A DNA stretch of 64,000 nt. Source: CAYGSN01 sp964352675 (GTDB lineage Bacteria; Pseudomonadota; Alphaproteobacteria; Micavibrionales; Micavibrionaceae). A program made the position numbers and the translations under genes. The notes under the pieces were generated by a model. It did no database searches. It saw nothing but the letters and a program-made list of their open reading frames with translations, and was not told the origin of the DNA. Shown here piece by piece: positions 17,354 to 25,156 of this stretch; position 1 is the stretch's first letter, and each line of letters begins with the position of its first letter. The stretch covers positions 1 to 64,000 of the forward strand of contig CAYGSN010000007.1 in NCBI GenBank assembly GCA_964352675.1, written 5' to 3'.

Positions 17354-18076
17354 ATGTCCGTCTCAACCAAAGAAATAAAAATTCCTGCATCAGACGGAGG
17401 CGCATTCATGGCCTACGTGGCAATGCCGGAAAGCACAACGAAAGACAGCCCGGCCCCGGCCATCATTATGATTCAGGAGATTTTTGGTGTAAACCAAGAG
17501 ATGCGCGATAAATGCGAGGATATGGCGCGCCAGGGTTATGTCGCGATTTGCCCAGATTTGTTCTGGCGGATTGAGCCGGGCATTCAGCTGTTGGACAGTG
17601 TTGAGGAGGAATTGCAGCGCGCTTTCGACTTGTTCGGCGAGTTTAATGTGCGCAAAGGCATGGATGATCTGAACAGCGTGCTGGGCTATGCGCGCCATAT
17701 GGATGAGGTGAAGAGCCGCAAAGTCGGATGTATGGGCTTCTGTCTGGGCGGCAAGCTGGCCTATATGATGGCAGTGGAGACAGATATCGATGCAAGCGTG
17801 AGCTATTACGGCGTGGCGATTGAAACAATGCTGGAATACAAGGCGCAGATCGACCACCCGCTTTTGATGCATATTGCGGAAGAGGATGAATTTGTAAACA
17901 AAGAGGCACAGGCAGAAATCAGAGCTGCACTGGAGGATCATCCTTTTGTGACGATGTATTCCTATGAGGGAGCCGATCACGCCTTTGCGCGCACCGGCGG
18001 CATGCACTACAAGGACGACGCGGCAAAGGCGGCCAATGAGCGCACAAAGGCTTTTCTGATGGAAAACTTAAAATAA
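17354..18076 (+). CDS. Dienelactone hydrolase family protein
   Basis: Alpha/beta hydrolase of the DLH family, 240 residues. The nucleophile elbow is GFCLGG with Cys at about residue 130, as in carboxymethylenebutenolidase. QEIFGVN near residue 41 supplies the Glu that activates the Cys, the acid is in AEEDEFV near 180, and the His is in GADHAFAR near 208. It is probably cytoplasmic. The natural substrate cannot be read; many family members are general esterases. The start follows CACAGGAGAG. A single-gene unit. Confidence 0.88.
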   Translation: MSVSTKEIKIPASDGGAFMAYVAMPESTTKDSPAPAIIMIQEIFGVNQEMRDKCEDMARQGYVAICPDLFWRIEPGIQLLDSVEEELQRAFDLFGEFNVRKGMDDLNSVLGYARHMDEVKSRKVGCMGFCLGGKLAYMMAVETDIDASVSYYGVAIETMLEYKAQIDHPLLMHIAEEDEFVNKEAQAEIRAALEDHPFVTMYSYEGADHAFARTGGMHYKDDAAKAANERTKAFLMENLK

Positions 18077-18086
18077 AACCTAAGGT

Positions 18087-18635
18087 CTAGCCCAGCGCAA
18101 TTAGCTGACGATCATAATCAGAATTACCGAACATCATAGCGACCACGGGATCAAAGGCCGTGAAATCATCGTTAAAATCTTCGGTAAGTTTTGCCTCAAG
18201 AAAAGCCCTAAAACCCGGCTGTGCGGAATTCTCGTGCATATGTGTTATCAATTTGGACAATTCTTGCGGTACCGCAGCATGCCCGCCAACAAATACTTGC
18301 AAATTCAAAACCGGCTGCAGAGCGATAAAGGGGCGCACAATGCGTTGGTAGAAGAGGTTTTGCGCTGAAATCTCGTCGCCCGCCTCAACGGCCTGCGCCA
18401 AAAGAGCAAAGCCCTTCTCCCAGTGACAGAATGTTTTTTGCCGCAAGGCAGTTTTCATGCCCCCATCTTGCGCATCATTCACCAAGCTGTAGAGCCATGC
18501 CAAATGATCGCCGCTATAGCGCTGCTGTCTTTGCAATCCACCCTCATATAACTCAAGCGCTGCCAGGCCCGCATTCGGGGAGTCCTGTAACAGTAAGGCG
18601 ATATCCCACTGGGAATTGAAGGCGGATTGAACCAT
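18087..18635 (-). CDS. Hypothetical protein
   Basis: 182 residues from the ATG at 18635, where AGGGG lies just upstream; the open frame extends to 18767 but that extension crosses a terminator hairpin and lacks a start signal. A helical protein with no recognised domain; Gln and Leu are abundant. It converges on the dienelactone hydrolase gene with only 10 bases between stops. The function is unknown. Confidence 0.6.
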   Translation of the reverse strand: MVQSAFNSQWDIALLLQDSPNAGLAALELYEGGLQRQQRYSGDHLAWLYSLVNDAQDGGMKTALRQKTFCHWEKGFALLAQAVEAGDEISAQNLFYQRIVRPFIALQPVLNLQVFVGGHAAVPQELSKLITHMHENSAQPGFRAFLEAKLTEDFNDDFTAFDPVVAMMFGNSDYDRQLIALG

Positions 18636-18710
18636 AGAGGGCCCCTTTATCTTGTTCTTTTGAGCTTTAAAATTTATGAAAACTATCACAGCAGGACCCA
18701 TTATGTCCAG

Positions 18711-18750
18711 AAAAAAGAAGGTCGCCCCAGGAATAAATCCTGAGACGACC
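18711..18750 (-). terminator. Rho-independent terminator of the gene at 18806-19273
   Basis: On the minus strand the hairpin consists of GGTCG with CGACC (18746-18750 and 18720-18724) around CAGGA with TCCTG (18738-18742 and 18728-18732), followed by TTCTTTTTT. It lies 56 bases beyond the stop codon. Confidence 0.8.
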
Positions 18751-18805
18751 AGCGACGCGAGGGACACTTTATATTTACAGCAGGCCCGTTCGAGGGGCTA
18801 TAGAT

Positions 18806-19273
18806 TCAGCGCAAACTCTGCAAGGCGCTTAACGCCTGTTGCTTGCGGCAGTGGCGGTAATCGGCAATCGCAAGAGCAAAACGATCGCGGTCTCCGTTTT
18901 CAAACTGCCATGAGTTGACGCCATACCCTGTCTTTTCCGGTGGGCTGAGGGCAAAACGCACACCGAAGACCAGGGCAAGGCCTGTTGCATGACCAGCCGA
19001 GCGCTGGGTTCGAGCCGTAGCAGAAGGGGTGTTGAGGTGACGGATGGACTCCAGCAAAGGGAGGCACTGATCCGCTACGGACGAGGGGGGAGCTTGAGAG
19101 CGCACAGAATCGCCAACACGGGTTGCTTTTGTATCGAATGTATCAAACGACCAAGCGCTGCCGGCGGCGAGCGTTAAAACCATGATGAAGGTGACAAGGG
19201 AAAAAGCCAGAATATATCCGGCAGAGTGCGTCGTGCGCACAGCATCTATGTTCTTGTTAAACTGAAATCCCAT
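18806..19273 (-). CDS. Hypothetical membrane-anchored or exported protein
   Basis: 155 residues from the ATG at 19273, preceded by GGTGGG; an upstream in-frame ATG lacks a site. A hydrophobic segment at about residues 16-40 (GYILAFSLVTFIMVLTLAAG) ends near AWS and looks like a signal anchor or uncleaved signal peptide. The remaining domain is basic, with two Cys residues that could form a disulfide. No family is recognised. Confidence 0.55.
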   Translation of the reverse strand: MGFQFNKNIDAVRTTHSAGYILAFSLVTFIMVLTLAAGSAWSFDTFDTKATRVGDSVRSQAPPSSVADQCLPLLESIRHLNTPSATARTQRSAGHATGLALVFGVRFALSPPEKTGYGVNSWQFENGDRDRFALAIADYRHCRKQQALSALQSLR

Positions 19274-19570
19274 TTCCCACCAAAAATCTACGCTTTTGAG
19301 AGCTGTATTTTTTATTTTTATTTTGAACCGAAAGAGGTTTTTTCGATTCCCCAACCTACACTTCCATGTCACCACAAAAATATAGTTATGGCAAATATTT
19401 TCGTTTCGATTTTGACAAGATTTTATAAAGAATTTTTAGGGCAATTGAGATAAATTTTTTTAATATCGGGTAAACAAAAACATCTAAATATATTTCCCCT
19501 TTTGATTTTGTACAAAACGCCTATAATTATTCTTCAGGATTTAAACTCCAAACAGAGGAAAGATTTCACC

Positions 19571-20101
19571 ATGCGCATTCAAGATATGCCCGAATTCAAA
19601 GACAAGAAAGATGTGCTGAGTTTTGAAGAAGATGACAAGCTATGCGACGCCGTGGATGCGATGGCAACAAACAATTACGGCGCGGTCCTGGTTACCAAGA
19701 AAGGTAAGCTGAGCGGAATTTTTACCGAACGGGATTTGCTCTGCCGCGTTGCTGGGTGCCGCCTCGATCTTGAGGGGCTTAAGATGAAAGAGGTCATGAC
19801 CAAAAATCCAAAAACAGCGACAGTGGATGAGCAGGTGACAGATTGCCTCCGCCGCATGAGCCAGGGACGCTTCCGCCATTTGCCGATTGTTGATGAGAAG
19901 GGCAATTTGGCTGGCATGCTGTCTCAGGGGGATTTTGTAGCCTTTACCATGAGCGATATTGTTGCGCGGCTTGGCACTGCAGCCGGTGCGAGTGTGAGCG
20001 CGGGACAGTCTACGCCATTTGCTATTATTGCTGCCGTGTTTGTGTATACGCTGGGGTTGCTGTTTATCCTCTCTGCCTTCAAGAGCTGGTTCGGGTTTTA
20101 G
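19571..20101 (+). CDS. CBS-pair protein with C-terminal membrane segment
   Basis: 176 residues from the ATG at 19571, preceded by AGAGGAAAG. Two CBS motifs form a Bateman module: the first around DAMATNNYGAVLVTKKG and FTERDLL, the second around CLRRMSQGRFRHLPIVD and MLSQGDF. Such modules bind adenosyl nucleotides and regulate partner domains; here the only other part is a C-terminal hydrophobic stretch (FAIIAAVFVYTLGLLFILSA) that would anchor it in the inner membrane. It lies 9 bases upstream of the Fur-family regulator and may be cotranscribed. The partner is unknown. Confidence 0.85.
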   Translation: MRIQDMPEFKDKKDVLSFEEDDKLCDAVDAMATNNYGAVLVTKKGKLSGIFTERDLLCRVAGCRLDLEGLKMKEVMTKNPKTATVDEQVTDCLRRMSQGRFRHLPIVDEKGNLAGMLSQGDFVAFTMSDIVARLGTAAGASVSAGQSTPFAIIAAVFVYTLGLLFILSAFKSWFGF

Positions 20102-20110
20102 GGGGCCAAA

Positions 20111-20566
20111 ATGCCCGCGCAAAACACAGCGCTTGAGCATGATGTACAGATCTATTGCGAAAGTCATAGCTATCAATTCACCGAGCCGCGGCGGCATGTT
20201 GCCGCATTGGTAGGAAAGGCGGAAAAGCCGCTGAGCGCCTATGATATTCTGGACGCCCTGAAAGCACCCCTGAACAATCCAAAGCCGCCAACGATTTACC
20301 GCGCCCTGGAGTTTCTACAGCAACACGGATTCGTCCATCGCATCGAAAGCCTGAATGCATATGTATCCTGCCACGCCGGACACCAGCATCGCGGATCGCA
20401 GTTTATGATCTGCGATACATGCGGATGTGTAATTGAAGCACATTTGTGCAGCCCGCCGGATGGGCTCCTTAAAAAAGCTGCCGCAGACGGGTTTGAAATG
20501 AGTTTCTGGAACGCGGAAATTCACGGCATTTGTGCAGCATGCAGAGGCGCTGTTACCAGCGCCTAG
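20111..20566 (+). CDS. zur: Fur-family transcriptional regulator, probably Zur
   Basis: 151 residues with the winged-helix recognition segment PPTIYRALEFLQQHGFVHRI and the metal-binding half containing HAGHQHRG, the structural-zinc CDTCG and a second CAACRG near the end. The basic N-terminus and the order of motifs fit Zur (the zinc-responsive repressor) better than Fur, because the HHxHH-type cluster of Fur is absent. Two tandem Zur-box-like palindromes lie 590 bases downstream between two divergent genes, which supports the call. It follows the CBS gene by nine bases. Confidence 0.8.
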   Translation: MPAQNTALEHDVQIYCESHSYQFTEPRRHVAALVGKAEKPLSAYDILDALKAPLNNPKPPTIYRALEFLQQHGFVHRIESLNAYVSCHAGHQHRGSQFMICDTCGCVIEAHLCSPPDGLLKKAAADGFEMSFWNAEIHGICAACRGAVTSA

Positions 20567-20574
20567 GCGAGACC

Positions 20575-21123
20575 CTATTGGATTTCAGGACGGCTATTTT
20601 CCTGCCACCACTGCGCCAATGCACGAATTTCTTCGATATTATCAGCAGAAAAATTATGGCTCTCCGCAAGGTGGGTGCGCAAAAATTCAACAACATTCAT
20701 GGCCGCGCCGGTTTTGGGATTGATATAGGGATACTGTGCATATGAGTCCGAAATCCGCCCCGAATGCTCACGCATCAGCGCATCGCGCTTTTGCCATTCG
20801 TCATAGACCATCCGGTGCGCTCCCGGCGGTGGTGGACGGGAGTGGGGGTCTATCTGGTTCAAAAACCCGACCGTAACCTCATAATTTTGAGAGGCGGCGA
20901 TCAGATCAAAATCAATCGCCACCCAATCCTTATTGACATTGGGAAGCCGGATTTCCACCTCGGCTCCGGGCACTGAAGCGCCACGAAAAGCAACGCTGAG
21001 CGCCGGCTGAGGCGCACTCGCAGCTTTCGATTCATGTTTGTTTACTACTGTCTCTCCGCAACCGCATAGCGCGATCACGGTAAAAGCGGGCAATACCGCT
21101 GACAGTTTTTTAACGGGCGTCAT
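20575..21123 (-). CDS. Putative lipoprotein under Zur-box control
   Basis: 182 residues from the ATG at 21123, which is preceded by AGAGG; an ATG at 21144 is in frame without a site. The N-terminus is a lipoprotein signal peptide with lipobox ALCGC followed by GETVVNKHES. The mature part starts with an Ala/Pro-rich linker and then a domain with several His, Glu and Asp residues but no known family. The tandem Zur-like operators lie 31 bases upstream of the start, so it may be induced on zinc starvation. A role in zinc capture is inference only. Confidence 0.65.
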   Translation of the reverse strand: MTPVKKLSAVLPAFTVIALCGCGETVVNKHESKAASAPQPALSVAFRGASVPGAEVEIRLPNVNKDWVAIDFDLIAASQNYEVTVGFLNQIDPHSRPPPPGAHRMVYDEWQKRDALMREHSGRISDSYAQYPYINPKTGAAMNVVEFLRTHLAESHNFSADNIEEIRALAQWWQENSRPEIQ

Positions 21124-21153
21124 CCTGTATTTTTCCTCTTGCATTTATTTTTA

Positions 21154-21184
21154 TGTTACTTTATAACAGTGTTATCTTATAACG
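21154..21184. promoter_or_regulatory. Two tandem Zur-box-like operators
   Basis: TGTTACTTTATAACA (21154-21168) and TGTTATCTTATAACG (21170-21184) are imperfect 15-bp palindromes fitting the alphaproteobacterial Zur pattern TGTTATA-W-TATAACA, spaced 16 bp apart. They sit in the 73-bp region between two divergent genes and next to a Zur-like regulator gene, so one pair could control both directions. Confidence 0.65.
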
Positions 21185-21196
21185 CAAGAGGTAATT

Positions 21197-21427
21197 GTGA
21201 GCTTGAAGTCTGTGTTTCTTGGGGTCGCCGCCGCTGTAGCCAGTTGTGCGGCCGTGCATATGGGCTTTGCATTTCTGGGCGTTGAGCGCGCATTTCATGC
21301 GATTGAGCCTGTGGCAAATTTTGGTGGCTGGCTGGTGAGCCTGTTCGGGCAGGCGGCGGGCAGCGAGCTTACCCATGGCTTGCCGGGGCATCTTTGCGGC
21401 GTTTCCACCGGACTGGGCCTGTCTTAA
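21197..21427 (+). CDS. Small membrane protein divergent from the Zur-controlled lipoprotein
   Basis: 76 residues from a GTG start preceded by AAGAGG. Two hydrophobic stretches (SVFLGVAAAVASCAAV and ANFGGWLVSLFG) suggest a small inner-membrane protein; it carries several His and Cys residues (VHMGF, FHAIE, THGLPGHLCG). Zur-box-like operators lie 13 bases upstream of the start, overlapping the likely promoter. No known family. It converges on rho with 13 bases between stops. Confidence 0.6.
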   Translation: MSLKSVFLGVAAAVASCAAVHMGFAFLGVERAFHAIEPVANFGGWLVSLFGQAAGSELTHGLPGHLCGVSTGLGLS

Positions 21428-21440
21428 AGACCAGCCTGCC

Positions 21441-22697
21441 TTATTGATTCATTGACTGGAAAAATTCGTCGTTGGTCTTGCTGCTCTTCATTTTGCCCAG
21501 CAAGAATTCAACCGCATCGACGGTGCCCATCGGGTTGAGAATACGGCGCAAAACCCACATTTTCTGCAAGGTATCTTTATCGACCAGAAGCTCTTCTTTC
21601 CGTGTGCCGGATTTTTGTATATCAATGGCCGGGAAGACCCGCTTATCGGCAATCTTGCGATCAAGAACGATTTCGGAGTTACCGGTGCCCTTGAATTCCT
21701 CGAAGATCACCTCGTCCATACGCGATCCTGTATCAATCAACGCCGTGGCGATAATGGTCAGCGACCCGCCCTGTTCAATATTCCGCGCGGCACCAAAGAA
21801 ACGCTTGGGGCGTTGCAGGGCGTTGGCGTCCACACCCCCGGTCAGAACCTTGCCGGAAGAGGGCACCACAGTATTGTATGCCCGCGCCAGACGCGTAATG
21901 GAATCGAGCAGGATAACAACATCGCGTTTATGTTCGACCAGACGCTTGGCCTTTTCCATCACCATTTCAGCAACCTGCACGTGGCGGGAGGCCGGCTCAT
22001 CAAATGTAGAGGAAATCACTTCCCCGCGCACGGAACGCGCCATATCGGTCACCTCTTCCGGGCGCTCATCAATCAAAAGAACAATAAGATAAGCATCCGG
22101 GTGATTGGCAGCGATCGATGTCGCAATATTTTGTAGCATGACGGTTTTACCGGTCCGCGGCGGCGCGACAATCAGGGCGCGCTGGCCAAAGCCAAGCGGG
22201 GCCGTGAGCTCCATCACGCGCTGGACGTTATCGTTCTTGGTCGGATCATCAAGCTCCAGCTTGATTTTGCGCTCCGGATAAAGCGGGGTAAGGTTATCAA
22301 AATTAATTCGGTGGCGCAGTTTTTCGGGCAATTCGCCGTTGATTGAACCAACCTTGAGCAGCGCGAAGTAACGCTCAGAATCTTTCGGCGCACGAATTTC
22401 ACCCTCACAGATATCACCTGTACGCAGGCCAAAACGTCGGACCTGAGACGGGGAAACGTAAATATCATCTGGACCAGGCAAATAATTTTCTTCGGGTGAG
22501 CGCAAAAAGCCAAAACCATCCTGCAGCACTTCCAGTACGCCAACGCCGGAGATCGGCACGCCCTGCTCTGCCAGGCGCTTCAAGATGGCGAACATCATGT
22601 CCTGCTTACGCATGGACGAACAATTTTCAATTTCAAGCTCTTCAGCAAAAGCGAGGAGCTCGGCAGGCGAACGTGTTTTTAATTCCTGGAGGTTCAT
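21441..22697 (-). CDS. rho: Transcription termination factor Rho
   Basis: Hexameric RNA helicase that ends transcription. The 418-residue product has the N-terminal Rho helical domain (TRSPAELLAFAEELEIEN), the cold-shock-type RNA-binding domain (EVLQDGFGFLRSPEENYL, DDIYVSPSQVRRFGLRTGD), Walker A PPRTGKTVMLQ, Walker B DVVILLDSITRLARA, and the Q- and R-loop region near VLTGGVDANALQRPKRFFGAARN. It lies between mnmE and hemJ as in other alphaproteobacterial origin regions. Confidence 0.98.
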   Translation of the reverse strand: MNLQELKTRSPAELLAFAEELEIENCSSMRKQDMMFAILKRLAEQGVPISGVGVLEVLQDGFGFLRSPEENYLPGPDDIYVSPSQVRRFGLRTGDICEGEIRAPKDSERYFALLKVGSINGELPEKLRHRINFDNLTPLYPERKIKLELDDPTKNDNVQRVMELTAPLGFGQRALIVAPPRTGKTVMLQNIATSIAANHPDAYLIVLLIDERPEEVTDMARSVRGEVISSTFDEPASRHVQVAEMVMEKAKRLVEHKRDVVILLDSITRLARAYNTVVPSSGKVLTGGVDANALQRPKRFFGAARNIEQGGSLTIIATALIDTGSRMDEVIFEEFKGTGNSEIVLDRKIADKRVFPAIDIQKSGTRKEELLVDKDTLQKMWVLRRILNPMGTVDAVEFLLGKMKSSKTNDEFFQSMNQ

Positions 22698-23003
22698 GGG
22701 GGGCTCTTCATTGACCTAATAGTTTGTAAATAATTGTAATCTTTAATATTTTCGGAAATGTTCTTTCTCACTCCATCGGACTCTCAAACAAGGGTGATGC
22801 GCCAGCGCGGTTTCCCGCGGTTTCAAAGCTCAAACATCAGCTTGGTTTAATATCCGGTGCTGTTTAAAACAGCTATAAATTACCCAAATTTTTATGGATT
22901 TATCTAAAAGACGTCTCACATATATCGAAGGTGCCGATATCTGTCAAGCACTTAATCTTCATTTTAGAGGAAAATGGTTTAAAGGGCGGTTAACGGCAAA
23001 ACC
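22698..23003 (-). promoter_or_regulatory. Long 5' leader/promoter region of rho
   Basis: A 306-base stretch without a gene, AT-rich near rho and more mixed near hemJ. It contains a GCGG-TTTC-CCGC hairpin near 22811-22822 and runs of T and A but no clear promoter hexamers that I would stand by. Long autoregulated leaders are common for rho; this is inference. Confidence 0.35.
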
Positions 23004-23453
23004 CTAGAACGGCTGTACAACCGCCATAATCACAATTGCAATCATTAAAACGGTCGGCACTTCATTGAGGATACGGAAATATTTAGCGGATTTGGTATTC
23101 GCATCATTGGCAAATCTGCGCGTTTGTCCGGCGAGCATGCCGTGAACACCGCTCAAGAGCACCACGAAAAGGAGCTTTGCGTGCATCCAGCCTTGGCCTT
23201 GCATCATGCCGGGATTGGCGTAGAGCATGGATAAACCTAAAATCCAGGACGCAATCATCGCCGGGTTCATTATGAATTTGAGCAAGCGGCGCTCCATGAT
23301 CTTGAACGTTTCACTCTTATCAGAACCAATCTCCGCCTCTGCGTGATAAACGAACAGGCGCGGCAAGTAAAGCAAGCCCGCCATCCACGAGATAACAGCC
23401 AGGATATGCAAGGCGCGTAGCCATTCGTAATGTAAAGAGAGAAATTCCTGCAT
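23004..23453 (-). CDS. hemJ: Protoporphyrinogen IX oxidase HemJ
   Basis: Heme-b-dependent membrane enzyme oxidising protoporphyrinogen IX to protoporphyrin IX. At 149 residues with four hydrophobic segments it fits the family. The conserved His in WLRALHILAVISWMAGL, the YLPRLFVYH segment, RRLLKFIMNPAM and the histidine-containing WMHAKLLFVVLLSGVHG are family marks. In Caulobacter-like genomes hemJ, hemH and hemE are clustered beside oriC; here three extra genes separate hemJ from hemH. Confidence 0.93.
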   Translation of the reverse strand: MQEFLSLHYEWLRALHILAVISWMAGLLYLPRLFVYHAEAEIGSDKSETFKIMERRLLKFIMNPAMIASWILGLSMLYANPGMMQGQGWMHAKLLFVVLLSGVHGMLAGQTRRFANDANTKSAKYFRILNEVPTVLMIAIVIMAVVQPF

Positions 23454-23528
23454 AGGTTTCTGAGTATCACAGGCCCGCCGTCGCGTAAATGCAGTTTTTT
23501 TGAGGCATTTTTTCTTGCATAAATTATA

Positions 23529-23545
23529 ATTATTATGGTAATAAT
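23529..23545. promoter_or_regulatory. Inverted repeat upstream of a small membrane protein gene
   Basis: ATTATTA-TGG-TAATAAT is a perfect seven-base inverted repeat, 32 bases upstream of the start at 23578. It resembles an AT-rich iron-type operator but matches Fur consensus only loosely. The near-perfect Fur box in front of the next gene makes an iron regulator plausible. Confidence 0.35.
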
Positions 23546-23577
23546 ATTCCCTGAAACAAATATGAGGGCATTAAGAA

Positions 23578-23940
23578 ATGAATTTACGGGAATTTACGAA
23601 CAGAGCCTTAGATGAAAGCGCCGCATTTATGTATGGCGCCTCCGCCGGCGCATTGACTGTCAACAGCATAGCTCCGCTTTTTGATGTGTACAACACAGGC
23701 TACGCTCGTGCTGGCTTTGCGCTCTCTGCGGCCTTATCTACCGCGGCAGTAATCCGTATGCGGTATTCCAAGAGAACATTTGCCGAAGGATTTGCGCTTG
23801 CGGCACTCGCAGCGCCTCTTGTGGTAGGACACCTTAAAGAAGCGCGCGCGCAGCCCCCGGCGCCTCAAGGGACTTCCGTGGTTCATGTCGAGACCGCACA
23901 GCCATCACAGCAGCCAGCCTATACCCTGGACAATAATTAA
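23578..23940 (+). CDS. Small membrane protein of unknown function
   Basis: 120 residues with about three hydrophobic helices (SAGALTVNSIAPLF, GFALSAALSTAAV, FALAALAAPLVVG) and a hydrophilic Pro/Gln-rich tail. The architecture (MNxxxF opening, three helices, RxR-x-Y loop, polar tail) resembles the 117-residue gene at 24800, and the two may be distant paralogues. It lies between hemJ and hemH in a segment with iron-type operators. The function is unknown. Confidence 0.6.
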   Translation: MNLREFTNRALDESAAFMYGASAGALTVNSIAPLFDVYNTGYARAGFALSAALSTAAVIRMRYSKRTFAEGFALAALAAPLVVGHLKEARAQPPAPQGTSVVHVETAQPSQQPAYTLDNN

Positions 23941-23972
23941 AAATCAGGCTTGACCTGCAGGCCGCTTTTGTT

Positions 23973-23991
23973 GTTAATGATAATCATTATC
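23973..23991. promoter_or_regulatory. Fur box
   Basis: GTTAATGATAATCATTATC matches the classical 19-bp Fur box GATAATGATAATCATTATC at 18 of 19 positions, and the palindrome extends outwards as TTG...CAA. It ends 16 bases before the start at 24008, so Fur binding would block that promoter when iron is plentiful. Confidence 0.85.
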
Positions 23992-24007
23992 AACAAAGGC
24001 TGCGTTT

Positions 24008-24733
24008 ATGAATCCGTTTAAATCCCTGGTCCCCAAGAAAATCCAAAACTGGTATGAGCGTTATCACAACGCTTATCCGGAGCGGTCGCTTCGGCAGGAA
24101 TGGCGCGAATTTATCCGTGATGGCGCAGGGCGCATAGACCCTAAAAAAGGGATGGTCGCTGCAGGATTTGGGCTGTATGCCGCCGGGTCGATTGGGATAT
24201 TGATCTGGTCTTCAAAACTTGTTGAGGGCATGAAAGATACGAAAGTTCTGGCGGCCTCTATTGCCGCGCTTGTGATGGTCAAAGGATATTTGCTGGCCAA
24301 GAAGATCAAAAACAAAGATGAAAAAGCCGGAGAGATCCGCAAGGAATTCGGACGTATGGGTGGGTCGAGCGGCGCTTTTCTGATGGGACGCATGGGCGGG
24401 CATTTCTTCCCCTTTACCTACCGGTTTGCCGAAGCCGCGGCGGGCATGGCCGGTGACGGCCGGGGGGTCGGGGCCACGGCATTGGCGACAGCCAGCGTGG
24501 CCATGGCAGGAATAGCCGCCGCAACAACCTATGCCGCATGGAAAATTGAAAAACTGCCCGCTGCATTTTCCGCTGCGATCGGCGTGTGCCACGGCACGTT
24601 ACTTATTGTCGGAGCAGGATATGTATCCAGCCAGTTTTCTGATGCTGCGCAAGACAATACACCGGCGCCAGCGGCAATGATCGAGTTTGCGCCGCCCCAG
24701 GAACAGCAGACCCTCATACTCTCCACCCCTTGA
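24008..24733 (+). CDS. Fur-controlled membrane protein
   Basis: 241 residues. A basic N-terminal segment of about 50 residues is followed by about six hydrophobic helices (GMVAAGFGLYAAGSIGILIW, VLAASIAALVMVKGYLLA, a Gly-rich segment, ATASVAMAGIAAATTYAAW and FSAAIGVCHGTLLIVGAGYV) and a polar tail ending in a Pro/Gln-rich stretch. No transporter family is recognised. A near-perfect Fur box directly upstream predicts expression under iron limitation. It sits between hemJ and hemH, so a link to iron or heme handling is plausible but unproven. Confidence 0.65.
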   Translation: MNPFKSLVPKKIQNWYERYHNAYPERSLRQEWREFIRDGAGRIDPKKGMVAAGFGLYAAGSIGILIWSSKLVEGMKDTKVLAASIAALVMVKGYLLAKKIKNKDEKAGEIRKEFGRMGGSSGAFLMGRMGGHFFPFTYRFAEAAAGMAGDGRGVGATALATASVAMAGIAAATTYAAWKIEKLPAAFSAAIGVCHGTLLIVGAGYVSSQFSDAAQDNTPAPAAMIEFAPPQEQQTLILSTP

Positions 24734-24799
24734 AGTCCGTTGCTTTATCAGCGTTTTCTGGTATTCTATTGCCGTAATCAATTTATTCCTGTGAGCAAA

Positions 24800-25153
24800 A
24801 TGAATATCGATCGGCTTAATTTTGAAAAGGGCCTGGCGGCCTCAGTATTTGGAATGATGGCGCTTGGCGCTGGCAACACCGCCCGTCATGTCAGCGGAAT
24901 TGACTCCGCCAGTATGGCAGGGGTGGCTGCCGGGCTTACCCTTGCAATGGTCGGCGCCATGATGCGTGATAAGGTTTACTCCCGCCCGGAAATCGGCTTC
25001 GCCGTGTTGTTGTTGGTTCTATCCTATACTGGTGCAAATAATGCGCTGGGACGTGAGAATGAACGCAGACAGGAACCGCAGCAAAGTATCCTTATTTCTG
25101 AAGATTCCCAAATAGGCAAAGCCGTTTTCCCGGCATTTTACGGTCTGGATTAA
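24800..25153 (+). CDS. Small membrane protein of unknown function
   Basis: 117 residues from the ATG at 24800; a GTG three codons upstream is also possible. Three hydrophobic helices, then a polar Gln/Glu-rich tail. It is similar in layout to the protein at 23578. It may be cotranscribed with the Fur-controlled gene 66 bases upstream. It converges on hemH with three bases between stops. The function is unknown. Confidence 0.6.
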   Translation: MNIDRLNFEKGLAASVFGMMALGAGNTARHVSGIDSASMAGVAAGLTLAMVGAMMRDKVYSRPEIGFAVLLLVLSYTGANNALGRENERRQEPQQSILISEDSQIGKAVFPAFYGLD

Positions 25154-25156
25154 GCG

